Shown here: positions 52,032-60,799 of the stretch, in pieces
How the letters are laid out: every line of letters starts with the position of its first letter
Position numbering within the stretch: the stretch's first letter is position 1
From: Roseibium aquae
GTDB lineage: Bacteria > Pseudomonadota > Alphaproteobacteria > Rhizobiales > Stappiaceae
DNA: 64,000 nucleotides
Direction of reading: 5' to 3'
Assembly (NCBI RefSeq): GCF_008711285.1
Contig: NZ_VXDC01000007.1
Span: 1 to 64,000 of the forward strand
Translations under genes and position numbers: made by a program
Notes under the pieces: model-generated
Database searches by the model: none
What the model saw: only the letters and a program-made list of their open reading frames with translations
What the model was told of the DNA's origin: nothing

Positions 52032-53426
52032 TTATCCCATCCAACCATCGCGCTTCAGGATCCGGTAGGTGTCGTTCAAGGTCTTTTCGGCCGTGGCGAC
52101 GAGGAAATCGGCCTCTTCATGGGAAAGGACCAGCGGCGGCGAAATGATCATGCTGTCGCGCACCGCGCGCATGACCAGCCCGTTCTCGAACGAGATATCC
52201 CGGCAAAGCAGCCCCGGGACGCCGACATCCTTGAAGCGTTTGTGGCGGTCGGCCTTGTCAGGAACGAGTTCCAGCGCGCCCACGAGGCCGGTCATGCGCG
52301 CTTCTCCCACCAGCGGGTGGTCAGCCAGTTTCAGCCAGCGTTCCTTCAGATAGGGGCCGATGTCGTTCGCAACGCGCTCGACCAGTCCCTCGCGCTCGAT
52401 GATCGCAAGGTTCGCAAGGGCTGCGGCCGCGCAGGCGGGATGGCCGGAATAGGTATAGCCGTGATTGAAATCACCGCCCTTTCCGACAACGCCCTCCGCA
52501 ACCCGGTCTGAGACCAGAACACCGCCCATGGGCAGATAACCAGAGGTAAGACCCTTCGCGATCGGCATCAAATCCGGTTCAATCCCGTAATAGTCCGAAC
52601 CGAACCAGCGCCCGAGCCGCCCAAAGCCGCAAATGACCTCGTCGGCGACAAAAAGGATATCGCGCTCCTTCAAGATCCGCTGGACTTCCGGCCAGTATGT
52701 GTCCGGCGGGATGATGACGCCTCCGGCGCCCTGGATCGGCTCGGCGATGAATGCGGCGACCTTGTTCTCGCCAATTTCGTCGATGGCCTTCTCCAATTCC
52801 CTGGCCGCATGAAGTCCGAACTCGTCCGGACTCATGTCTCCGCCTTCGCCAAACCAGTAGGGCTGGTTGATATGGTGGACCCCGGGGACCGGCAGGTCGC
52901 CTTGGGCGTGCATGGCTTTCATCCCGCCGAGGCTGGTGCCGGCGAGGGTCGAGCCGTGATATCCGTTCCAGCGGCTGATGATCACCTTCTTGTCCGGCTT
53001 GCCCATCTGGTCCCAGTAGTAACGCACCATGCGGAACACGGTGTCATTGGCCTCGGACCCGGACGAGCAGTAGAAAACCCTGTTGATATGCGGGGGCGCC
53101 AGTTCTGCGAGCTTCCTTGAGAGTTCGATCGCCGGCGGGTGGGTCGTCTTGAAGAATGTGTTGTAGTAGGACAGTTCAACCATTTGCTTGTGAACGGCAT
53201 CGGCGATCTCGGTCCGGCCGTGCCCAACCTGCACGCACCACAGGCCGGCCATGCCGTCCATGATCCTGTTTCCATCCGAATCGGTCAGCCAGACCCCGGT
53301 CGCGCTCGTGATGATCCGGCTGCCTTCCTGGTTCAGCGCCTTCATGTCCGAGAACGGATGCAGATGGTGTGCCGCGTCCATCTCTTGCAGCGCCTTGGTC
53401 GGATAGATGTTGGATTGCACCGTCAT
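52032..53426 (-). CDS. spuC: Class III aminotransferase, putrescine-pyruvate type
   Basis: A 464-residue PLP enzyme. Motifs: DGMAGLWCVQVGHG (about 57), SSGSEANDTVFRMVRYYW (about 118), WNGYHGSTLAG (about 150), FVADEVICGFGRLGRW (about 255) and the lysine in MPIAKGLTSGYLPMGG (about 283). This matches SpuC-like putrescine or diamine:pyruvate aminotransferases. It lies 42 bases behind a gamma-glutamylpolyamine-synthetase-like gene, so it deaminates the free or glutamylated polyamine to a semialdehyde. Co-operonic with that gene and probably regulated by the GntR protein next to it. Confidence 0.9.
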   Translation of the reverse strand: MTVQSNIYPTKALQEMDAAHHLHPFSDMKALNQEGSRIITSATGVWLTDSDGNRIMDGMAGLWCVQVGHGRTEIADAVHKQMVELSYYNTFFKTTHPPAIELSRKLAELAPPHINRVFYCSSGSEANDTVFRMVRYYWDQMGKPDKKVIISRWNGYHGSTLAGTSLGGMKAMHAQGDLPVPGVHHINQPYWFGEGGDMSPDEFGLHAARELEKAIDEIGENKVAAFIAEPIQGAGGVIIPPDTYWPEVQRILKERDILFVADEVICGFGRLGRWFGSDYYGIEPDLMPIAKGLTSGYLPMGGVLVSDRVAEGVVGKGGDFNHGYTYSGHPACAAAALANLAIIEREGLVERVANDIGPYLKERWLKLADHPLVGEARMTGLVGALELVPDKADRHKRFKDVGVPGLLCRDISFENGLVMRAVRDSMIISPPLVLSHEEADFLVATAEKTLNDTYRILKRDGWMG

Positions 53427-53468
53427 GGCAAAGTCTCCTGTCCGCGCGAAGCCGCGGACAATGCGGGG

Positions 53469-54872
53469 TTAAACGTTGAGCAGCAGGTATTCGCGTTCCC
53501 AGGGGCTGATGACGGACATGAAGGTCTCGAATTCCTCGTATTTGATCGCCCGGTAGGTGGCGACGAACTTCTCGCCGAAGATGTCGAGAATGTCCTCGTT
53601 CTTTTCGAAAAGGCTGACGGCTTCCGGCAAGCCGCGCGGCAAGGACTTTGCCAATCCGCTGCAGTCGTCACTCTTCGGAGTATCCGGTGTCAGGCCCTTG
53701 ACCATGCCCAAATAGCCGCAGGCAAGGGACGCGGCGATGGCCAGATAAGGATTGCAATCGGAGCCGGGAACCCGGTTTTCCAGTCTTCGGGACTGGGGAT
53801 CGGAAAACGGGACCCGGAGCCCGACCGTCCGGTTGTCGTAGCCCCAATACACGTTGACCGGCGAGGTCGAGTTGCGCGCAAAGCGCCTGTAGGAGTTCAC
53901 GAACGGGGCCATGATGCATGTGACGAATGGCAGATACGCCTGATGGCCGGCGATGAAGGAGAGGAATTCGGGCGTTTCCGCCCCGTCCGGCTCGGAGAAG
54001 ATGTTCATGCCGGTTGTGGAATCAAGGACCGACTGATGAACATGCATCGCAGATCCGGGCTGGTTGGACATGGGCTTGGACATGAATGTCGCATACATGT
54101 CGTGCCGCAGGGCGGCTTCCCGGATGGTTCGTTTGAATAGGAAAACCTGGTCGGCGAGCGCGAGAGGTTCGCCGTGCCGCAGATTTATTTCCATCTGCGC
54201 GGCCCCTTCCTCGTGGATCATGGTGTCGATCTCGAGGCCCTGCCGCTCCGAAAGGTCGTAGATGTCGTCGATGAGGTCGTCGAATTCGTTCAGCGCGGAG
54301 ATCGAGTAGGACTGGCGTCCGACCTCCGGGCGGCCCGACCGGCCTGTGGGCGGCTCAAGCGGGTAGTCCGGGTCCGTGTTCGGTTTGACGAGATAGAACT
54401 CGATCTCCGGGGCGACGACCGGTTGCCAGCCTTTTTCCTCATAGAGCTTCAAGATCCGCCGCAGGACGTTGCGCGGTGCGGTCTCAACCGGCTTGCCCTC
54501 CCGGTTGAAGGCGTCATGGATCAGTTGGGCGGTGGGATCCGTTTCCCACGGCACGGAGGTCAGGGTCGAATAGTCGGGCCGGAAATAAAGGTCGCCGTCG
54601 ATCGGGTTGTGCTGGAACCGCTCGTCGTCTTCCGGATATTCCCCGGAGATGGTCTGGGCGAAGATCGAGGCCGGCATGGTCATCACCGGACCGGAAAAGA
54701 ATTTTTCCGTCGGCATCATCTTGCCGCGCGCCACCCCGGCCAGATCGGGCACGATGCATTCGATGTCTTGAATGTTCCGGGCGCGCAACCAGGCGAAGGC
54801 AGCCTCCCCGTCGGGGACGCCCAGAAGATTGTCCGTTGTTGAACTTGTGGCAGGGGGCGTACTGTCGGTCAC
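53469..54872 (-). CDS. Gamma-glutamylpolyamine synthetase (glutamine synthetase family)
   Basis: A 467-residue glutamine-synthetase-like ligase. It shows APEIEFYLVK (about 135), GAAQMEINL (about 225), SAMHVHQSV (about 275), NRTVGLRVPFSD (about 352) and RVPGSDCNPYLAIAA (about 370). These fit PuuA/SpuI-type enzymes, which attach glutamate to putrescine or spermidine using ATP. Start ATG 54872; the promoter region upstream contains the palindrome TTTGTGATCACAAA. Operon with the aminotransferase. A paralogue lies at 55971-57365 on the other strand. Confidence 0.9.
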   Translation of the reverse strand: MTDSTPPATSSTTDNLLGVPDGEAAFAWLRARNIQDIECIVPDLAGVARGKMMPTEKFFSGPVMTMPASIFAQTISGEYPEDDERFQHNPIDGDLYFRPDYSTLTSVPWETDPTAQLIHDAFNREGKPVETAPRNVLRRILKLYEEKGWQPVVAPEIEFYLVKPNTDPDYPLEPPTGRSGRPEVGRQSYSISALNEFDDLIDDIYDLSERQGLEIDTMIHEEGAAQMEINLRHGEPLALADQVFLFKRTIREAALRHDMYATFMSKPMSNQPGSAMHVHQSVLDSTTGMNIFSEPDGAETPEFLSFIAGHQAYLPFVTCIMAPFVNSYRRFARNSTSPVNVYWGYDNRTVGLRVPFSDPQSRRLENRVPGSDCNPYLAIAASLACGYLGMVKGLTPDTPKSDDCSGLAKSLPRGLPEAVSLFEKNEDILDIFGEKFVATYRAIKYEEFETFMSVISPWEREYLLLNV

Positions 54873-55003
54873 TGGATTGGCTCCGGTTCAGCAGGGGCAG
54901 GGCGATTTCGTTCTACACCAGGTTTGCAGATGACGGTCGGCAAGGCCTGAAGGCGGGGAGAACAAATCGGAATGCGCGTCTGCGTCTCTGCTTTTCTTCG
55001 TAG

Positions 55004-55017
55004 TTTGTGATCACAAA
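55004..55017. promoter_or_regulatory. Candidate GntR operator 1, TTTGTGATCACAAA
   Basis: A perfect 14-base palindrome matching the FCD-type GntR consensus TnGTnnnACnA. It lies between the gntR stop and the ligase-aminotransferase operon, 132 bases ahead of the ligase ATG on its transcription side. Confidence 0.7.
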
Positions 55018-55021
55018 ATTT

Positions 55022-55723
55022 TCAAGGGTTGATCGCTTCGAGCCCCCGCCGGCCGAGCATACCCATCCCTTCGGTGATGTCCGCCGCGATGGCGCCGCGC
55101 AAGGCCCCGGCATCCCTGTCATGGACCGCTTTAATGGCTTCCTTGTGCCAGTCAACCAGGCTTGAGGTGCCAACACGTCCGTAAACCGTCCGCATGTAAG
55201 GCGCGAATTGCAGCCAGAGGCTTTCCGTGAGCGGCAAAAGGATTTGAGACCGGGCTGCCTTGTAGATCTCGAAATGGAAGGCGTGGTTGAGAAACATGTA
55301 GCCTTCCGTGTCCCCGCTTCCCAGGCTGGCATCCAGGGCGTCGTCGAGTTCCTTCAGGCGCGAGGCTTCCGTCTTTCCAAGTTTCGGCAACGCCATTTCC
55401 GCGAGTTCCGGTTCCAGAAGAAGGCGGGCCTTCAGGATTTCCGAGAAGCGCGGGGCTGTCATTTCCGGAACTTGCACCCGGCCATTCAGCCGGATCTCAA
55501 GGGCGTTCTCCGCCGCGAGGCGTTGGATGACCTCGCGCACCGGCATCGGACTGACGCCGAGGTCCTTGGCAAGGCCGCGAAGGGTCACGGCTTTGCCGGG
55601 GATGAAACGGCCTGTGAGGAGCGCGGTCCGCACCGCCTGTTCCACTTGAAGGCGGGTGCTTGTCCGCGGACGCGGATCGGCGGACATTGCTGCAGGATGA
55701 AGCTCCCCATCACGATCTGACAT
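55022..55723 (-). CDS. GntR family transcriptional regulator, FCD subfamily
   Basis: A 233-residue regulator starting MSDRDGELHP. The winged helix (LRGLAKDLGVSPMPVREVIQ, about residues 48-67) is followed by an FCD sensor domain with HAFHFEIYKAAR (about 147) and HKEAIKAVHDRD (about 193), whose histidines are the usual metal ligands. It sits between two polyamine operons transcribed away from each other, and GTGATCAC sites lie ahead of both. It is therefore the likely local repressor of polyamine use. A longer upstream frame is not needed. Confidence 0.88.
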   Translation of the reverse strand: MSDRDGELHPAAMSADPRPRTSTRLQVEQAVRTALLTGRFIPGKAVTLRGLAKDLGVSPMPVREVIQRLAAENALEIRLNGRVQVPEMTAPRFSEILKARLLLEPELAEMALPKLGKTEASRLKELDDALDASLGSGDTEGYMFLNHAFHFEIYKAARSQILLPLTESLWLQFAPYMRTVYGRVGTSSLVDWHKEAIKAVHDRDAGALRGAIAADITEGMGMLGRRGLEAINP

Positions 55724-55823
55724 GCCCTTTTTCACCTTGCAGCTGTCTTGCCGTGTGGACGCCTTGACCGGCCTTGCCCTTCGCGGATCAACCGGCACGT
55801 ATGCTTGACACGCTTTTCAGAAA

Positions 55824-55833
55824 GTGATCACAA
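55824..55833. promoter_or_regulatory. Candidate GntR operator 2, GTGATCACAA
   Basis: The same core GTGATCAC as operator 1 occurs at 55824-55831 with a matching right arm (AAGTGATCACAA, 10 of 12 to the ideal). It lies in the divergent region between gntR and the second ligase-potFGHI operon, 137 bases ahead of that ligase start. Confidence 0.65.
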
Positions 55834-55970
55834 TTTTATCTCGAGTTCAATTGCCGCTTTTTCGAGCCGGTGTTTGCCGAACGGTCACGGTCGATGCGGC
55901 CGGCCTGCCGGCCAGATAAACACGGCCAGACAAACAGAAGGATCGCGCCAGATCATGAGGAGCGCACAAC

Positions 55971-57365
55971 GTGTCGACGGCTGACCTCCCGCACCATGAT
56001 GTCGAGCACCCGGCCAAGCCGGGTTGGCAGCTCGGTTTTGAAGCCTTCATGTCCGAGCATCCCGACCTCGATACGCTTGAAGTCATCTTGCCGGATACAA
56101 ACGGCGTTTTGCGGGGAAAATGGTTGCCGGGATCGGCGCTGAGAAAGGTGTTTGAGCAGGGGGTCGCGTTTCCCTTCTCGCTTTTCGGGCTGGATGTTTG
56201 GGGGCGCGAGGTCGAGGCAACCGAACTCCATATCGAAACCGGGGACAAGGATGGCCTGTGCTGGCCGATCCCCGAAACCTTGAAGCTCGTTCCGTGGGTC
56301 GACCGGAAAACGGCTCAGGTCCTCTTGTCGATGTACCACCGGGACGGTGCGCCGTTTTTCATCGATCCACGCCATGTCCTGGAGCGCATGATCTCGCGGA
56401 TTTCGGATGAACTGGGGGTCACGGCCACCTGCGCGTTCGAGCTGGAGTTTTATTTCTTCGAAGAAAGCGATGGCGATTGGACGGAGCAGCCAAAACCGCT
56501 TTTTTCCACCCATCTTGGTCCGGCGCGGCAAAACATGTACGCACTGTCCGATCTGGAGGCCCTGCTTCCAGTCGTCGATGATTTGCGCGCCGCCTGCGAG
56601 ATCCAGGGGATTCCCGCCGATGCCGCGGTGTCCGAAGCGGCGCCGGGACAGTTCGAACTCAACCTTCATCACAGGCGGAATCCCCTGCTGGCGGCGGATG
56701 ACGTGGTCATGCTCCGGCGGCTCGTGGCGGGCGTGGCCCGGCGCCACCAACTCAAGGCCTCGTTCATGGCCAAGCCCTATGTGGAATGGCCGGGCAACGG
56801 CATGCATGTCCATGTGTCGATGGAAAAAGGCGGCAAGAACATCTTCGCCGAAGGTGATAAAGGGCGCGAACGCCTGGGGCACGCAATCAACGGATTGCTG
56901 GAGACGATGCCCGAAGCCTTGTTGCTCTTCACATCCACATTCAACGGCTTCCGCCGGATGCAGCCGGGCTCCTATGCGCCCACTTCGATTTGCTGGGGAT
57001 ACGACAACCGGTCCGTCGCCTTGCGGGTTCCGGCCAGCAGCCCGGAAGCGGCGCGGATCGAACACCGCATCGCGGGTGCTGACGCCAATCCTTATCTGGT
57101 TCTGACCGGAATTCTGGCCGGCATGCTTGAGGGCCTGACGGCCAAAGTGGATCCGCCGGCTCCGGTGATCGGCAATGCTTACGAGAAGAAGCACAAGCGC
57201 TTGACGCCCTGGATGGATGAGGCGATCGACGCGTTTGTGGATTCCGAACGGATGAAGCGCGCCGTCGGTGCCGACATGCACAAGGTTCTGGGCGAGATCA
57301 AGAAAGAGGAATTGAACGAATTCGGGCGTGAAATTTCGGCCCTGGAGCGTCAGACATATCTTTAG
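55971..57365 (+). CDS. Gamma-glutamylpolyamine synthetase paralogue (glutamine synthetase family)
   Basis: A 464-residue ligase beginning at GTG behind GAGGAG. It has FELEFYFFEE (about 158), QFELNLHHR (about 228), GNGMHVHVSME (about 280), NRSVALRVP (about 345) and RIAGADANPYLVL (about 365). It is clearly distinct in detail from the minus-strand paralogue, so the pair may split putrescine and longer polyamines. The 182-base gap to potF and shared direction suggest ligase and transporter are made together. Regulated, I infer, by the divergent GntR protein. Confidence 0.88.
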   Translation: MSTADLPHHDVEHPAKPGWQLGFEAFMSEHPDLDTLEVILPDTNGVLRGKWLPGSALRKVFEQGVAFPFSLFGLDVWGREVEATELHIETGDKDGLCWPIPETLKLVPWVDRKTAQVLLSMYHRDGAPFFIDPRHVLERMISRISDELGVTATCAFELEFYFFEESDGDWTEQPKPLFSTHLGPARQNMYALSDLEALLPVVDDLRAACEIQGIPADAAVSEAAPGQFELNLHHRRNPLLAADDVVMLRRLVAGVARRHQLKASFMAKPYVEWPGNGMHVHVSMEKGGKNIFAEGDKGRERLGHAINGLLETMPEALLLFTSTFNGFRRMQPGSYAPTSICWGYDNRSVALRVPASSPEAARIEHRIAGADANPYLVLTGILAGMLEGLTAKVDPPAPVIGNAYEKKHKRLTPWMDEAIDAFVDSERMKRAVGADMHKVLGEIKKEELNEFGREISALERQTYL

Positions 57366-57547
57366 CTGCCTGAATTTTCAGCGAAAACAGATGGTAGAAC
57401 GCTGCATATTCGATCATTACCCGTTTGACCGGAAGGGGCCGACGGTGGCAGGGTAAAGACAGCAGGAATAGCGCCTGAAAAAATGCGGCGGGCCAGAAGG
57501 AAAAGACCAAGAACGACCGCCAAACCTTCTCGAATGGAGTGACAGGA

Positions 57548-58639
57548 ATGATCAAGGGTTTGATGACTGGAGTTGCCGCCTTCGCTTTGATGGCAGGCAT
57601 GGCGCACGCGCAGGACCGGAAGGTCAACGTCTACAATTGGTCCGACTACATCGACGAATCGATCCTCACGGACTTCACGGCCGAGACCGGGATCGATGTT
57701 GTCTACGATGTGTTTGACAGCAACGAGATTCTTGAGACGAAACTGCTTGCCGGCGGCACGGGTTACGACGTCGTCGTTCCGACCGGGACCTTCCTGTCAC
57801 GGCAGATCCAGGCGGGCGTCTTCATGCCGCTGGACAAGTCCAAGCTTCCCAATCTTTCGAACATGTGGCCCGACATTGAGGAGCGTGTCGAGAAATACGA
57901 TCCCGGCAATGCCTATTCCATCAACTACATGTGGGGCACGACCGGCATCGGGATCAATGTGGAAAAGGTGAAGGAAGCGCTCGGCGCGGACGCCCCGCTG
58001 GATACGTGGGACATCGTGTTTGATCCCGAGCAGTTGCAGAAGCTTCAGGGATGCGGCGTTCACATGCTGGACGCGCCGGCGGAGATGATCCCGGCAGCCT
58101 TGAACTATCTCGGTCTTGATCCGAACAGCAAGGACGTCGCTGATATCGAGAAGGCCGGTGAACTTCTGAAAAGCGTGCGGCCCTATATCCAGAAATTCCA
58201 TTCGTCCGAGTATATCAACGCCCTTGCGAATGGGGACATCTGCCTTGCCGTCGGCTGGTCCGGTGACATCTTGCAGGCCCGTGACCGTGCGGCGGAAGCC
58301 GACAACGGGGTAACTGTTGAGTACATCATTCCCAAAGAGGGAGCACAGATGTGGTTCGACCAGATGGCGATCCCGGCCGATGCACGAAACAAGGAAGAGG
58401 CACACGAGTTCCTGAACTACATCATGCGTCCCGAGGTGATGGCGAAAGCCTCAAACTACGTCTACTACGCGAACGGGAATGCGGCCTCGAAAGAGTTCCT
58501 GAATGACGACGTGATCGGCGACCCGGCGATTTATCCGTCGGACGAGACCGTTGCCAATCTTTTCACGGTAACCGCCTACGATCCGCGTATCCAGCGTGTG
58601 GTGACCCGGACATGGACCGCGGTGAAGAGCGGCCAGTAA
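57548..58639 (+). CDS. potF: Spermidine/putrescine ABC transporter binding protein (PotF-like)
   Basis: A 363-residue periplasmic protein. Signal peptide MIKGLMTGVAAFALMAGMAH, cleavage near AHAQD. The mature part starts VNVYNWSDYIDESI, a hallmark of PotD/PotF proteins, with YDVVVPTGTFLSRQI and MWGTTGIGIN around the ligand cleft. The start at 57548 follows GGAG at an eight-base spacer. It brings putrescine or a related diamine to PotGHI. A GC hairpin lies between it and potG. Confidence 0.92.
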   Translation: MIKGLMTGVAAFALMAGMAHAQDRKVNVYNWSDYIDESILTDFTAETGIDVVYDVFDSNEILETKLLAGGTGYDVVVPTGTFLSRQIQAGVFMPLDKSKLPNLSNMWPDIEERVEKYDPGNAYSINYMWGTTGIGINVEKVKEALGADAPLDTWDIVFDPEQLQKLQGCGVHMLDAPAEMIPAALNYLGLDPNSKDVADIEKAGELLKSVRPYIQKFHSSEYINALANGDICLAVGWSGDILQARDRAAEADNGVTVEYIIPKEGAQMWFDQMAIPADARNKEEAHEFLNYIMRPEVMAKASNYVYYANGNAASKEFLNDDVIGDPAIYPSDETVANLFTVTAYDPRIQRVVTRTWTAVKSGQ

Positions 58640-58648
58640 TCCCTTGCC

Positions 58649-58673
58649 TGGCCCCGCGCGCAACGCGGGGCCA
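58649..58673 (+). terminator. Intercistronic hairpin between potF and potG
   Basis: TGGCCCCGCG (58649-58658) and CGCGGGGCCA (58664-58673) form a strong stem with a five-base loop. No T run follows, so it is more likely a pause or mRNA-stability element that separates binding protein from transporter expression. Confidence 0.65.
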
Positions 58674-58708
58674 TTCCATTGTCAAGTCGAGCGGACGAGG
58701 GCAAGGCC

Positions 58709-59860
58709 TTGGCCAAAAAAGCGATTGGGCCGGTACGCCGGAGTTTTGCACCGTGGGAAGACCCGTCCGCGGTGCCCTTCATAGAGTTTCGCAACGTCAC
58801 CAAGCGTTTTGGGGATTTCACAGCGGTCAACAACCTGAGCCTCAAGATCTTTGAGCGGGAGTTTTTCGCTTTGCTCGGGGGGTCGGGCTGCGGCAAGACG
58901 ACGATGATGCGCATGCTCGCCGGCTTCGAAACGCCGACCCAGGGCCAGGTGCTGCTTGCGGGGCAGGACCTTTCCGGTGTGCCGCCCTACCGGCGGCCCG
59001 TGAACATGATGTTCCAGTCCTATGCCTTGTTCCCGCATATGAGTGTTGAAGCCAACATTGCCTTTGGCTTGAAGCAGGACAAGATGGGCAAGGCGGATAT
59101 CGAGGCACGGGTGGCTGAAATGCTCCGTCTGACCAAACTCGAACCCTTTGCCAAGCGAAAACCGCATCAATTGTCCGGTGGCCAGCGCCAGCGTGTGGCC
59201 TTGGCCCGGTCATTGGCCAAGCGGCCGAAGGTCCTGCTTCTGGATGAGCCTCTGGGCGCACTCGACCGCAAACTGCGCGAAGAGACTCAGTTCGAACTCA
59301 TGGATCTTCAGGAAGAGCTGAAGATGACCTTTCTCGTGGTGACCCACGACCAGGAGGAGGCCATGACAATGGCCGATCGGATCGCGGTCATGGATGCTGG
59401 GGAGATCGTTCAGGTGGCAACGCCCCCGGAGATTTACGAAGCTCCCAATTCCCGGTTCGTGGCCGACTTTATCGGCGATGTGAACATGATCGAGGCGAAG
59501 GTCATCGAGACCTCCGAAGACGGCACGCGCCTTCAAGCGGCAAGCGCTGATTTCGTCATTCAGACGACCAGCGAAACGACGGCACGGCCGGGCGACACGG
59601 TATGGTACGCGATCCGGCCGGAAAAGGTCCGGCTTGTCGCCGGTGACACATCGCCGTCGAACATCAACGCCGCCGCCGCCGTCGTTTGGGACATTGCCTA
59701 TCTTGGTGATGTCTCGATTTTCAACGCGCGGATCAACGAGACCGACGTCCTGCGCTCGACCGTGACGAACGCGACGCGGCTGGTGGAGCGGCCGATTACC
59801 TGGGACGACCGGGTGATCTTGAGCTGGGACCAGGATGCCGGTGTCATCCTGACGAAATAG
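58709..59860 (+). CDS. potG: Polyamine ABC transporter ATPase (PotG-like)
   Basis: A 383-residue ABC ATPase. Walker A GGSGCGKTT (about 53), Q-loop MMFQSYALFPHMSV, signature QLSGGQRQRVALARSLAK (about 155), Walker B VLLLDEPLGALD (about 178). The C-terminal TOBE-like part (AVVWDIAYLGDVSIFNARI) is usual for Pot/CysA-type ATPases. I take TTG 58709 (LAKKAIGPVRR) as start, with GAGGG upstream; a TTG at 58679 would add ten residues. In the family the N-terminus PWEDPSAVPFI is typical. Confidence 0.88.
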   Translation: MAKKAIGPVRRSFAPWEDPSAVPFIEFRNVTKRFGDFTAVNNLSLKIFEREFFALLGGSGCGKTTMMRMLAGFETPTQGQVLLAGQDLSGVPPYRRPVNMMFQSYALFPHMSVEANIAFGLKQDKMGKADIEARVAEMLRLTKLEPFAKRKPHQLSGGQRQRVALARSLAKRPKVLLLDEPLGALDRKLREETQFELMDLQEELKMTFLVVTHDQEEAMTMADRIAVMDAGEIVQVATPPEIYEAPNSRFVADFIGDVNMIEAKVIETSEDGTRLQAASADFVIQTTSETTARPGDTVWYAIRPEKVRLVAGDTSPSNINAAAAVVWDIAYLGDVSIFNARINETDVLRSTVTNATRLVERPITWDDRVILSWDQDAGVILTK

Positions 59861-59869
59861 GAGGCGGGC

Positions 59870-60799
59870 TTGAACGAGGCACCTGCGTCGAAAAAAACGA
59901 AACGCAGTCTGGGCGGATGGGCACTGATTGCGGTCCCCTATTTCTGGCTGTTCCTTTTCTTCCTGACCCCTTTCTTTATCGTCTTTAAGATCTCGCTGTC
60001 CCAGATCGCGGTTGCGATCCCCCCGTATTTCCCGACTTTTGATCTCGCCGAAGGCTGGGACGCCTTCTGGGAGAACATCGCCCTTCTGTCATTTGAAAAT
60101 TATGTCTGGCTGACCCAGGACGATCTTTATTGGAAATCCTACCTCTCCAGCGTGACCATCGCCGGCATTTCAACGATTATCACCCTTTTGATCGGCTACC
60201 CCATCGCCTACGCAATGGCGCGCAGTCCAAGAGCTTGGCGGCCGACGCTCTTGATGCTGATCATCCTGCCGTTTTGGACGAGTTTCCTGATCCGGGTTTA
60301 CGCATGGATCGGCATCTTGAAGAACGAGGGCCTCTTGAACCAGTTTCTGCTGATGCTGGGCGTGATCAATGAGCCGCTCACGATCCTCAACACCAACATC
60401 GCCGTCTATATCGGTATCGTCTACTCTTACCTGCCGTTTCTGGTCCTGCCGCTCTATGCGAGCCTGGAGAAGCTGGACGAAAGCCTTCTGGAAGCGGCGG
60501 AGGACCTTGGATGCCCGCCTTGGCAGGCTTTCTGGAAAATCACGCTTCCGCTGTCCATGCCCGGTGTCATTGCCGGCTGCTTTTTGGTCTTTATCCCCGC
60601 CGTGGGCGAATTCGTGATCCCCGATCTTCTCGGCGGCTCGGATACCTTGATGATCGGCAAGACGCTTTGGGTCGAATTCTTCGCAAACCGCGATTGGCCG
60701 GTGTCTTCGGCCGTGGCCGTGATCCTTCTGTTGATCCTGGTGATCCCCATCGTGCTCTTTCAGAACCACCAGCAGAAAATCGCGGAGAAACAGCAATGA
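59870..60799 (+). CDS. potH: Polyamine ABC transporter permease (PotH-like)
   Basis: A 309-residue inner-membrane permease starting at TTG behind GGAGG. Six main hydrophobic helices, with the first near WALIAVPYFWLFLFFLTPFF, and the conserved cytoplasmic loop EAAEDLGCPPWQAFWKITLP (about 208-227), the EAA motif that docks on PotG. NEGLLNQFLLMLGVINEP is typical for PotH/PotB. Its TGA overlaps the potI ATG (ATGA). Confidence 0.92.
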   Translation: MNEAPASKKTKRSLGGWALIAVPYFWLFLFFLTPFFIVFKISLSQIAVAIPPYFPTFDLAEGWDAFWENIALLSFENYVWLTQDDLYWKSYLSSVTIAGISTIITLLIGYPIAYAMARSPRAWRPTLLMLIILPFWTSFLIRVYAWIGILKNEGLLNQFLLMLGVINEPLTILNTNIAVYIGIVYSYLPFLVLPLYASLEKLDESLLEAAEDLGCPPWQAFWKITLPLSMPGVIAGCFLVFIPAVGEFVIPDLLGGSDTLMIGKTLWVEFFANRDWPVSSAVAVILLLILVIPIVLFQNHQQKIAEKQQ

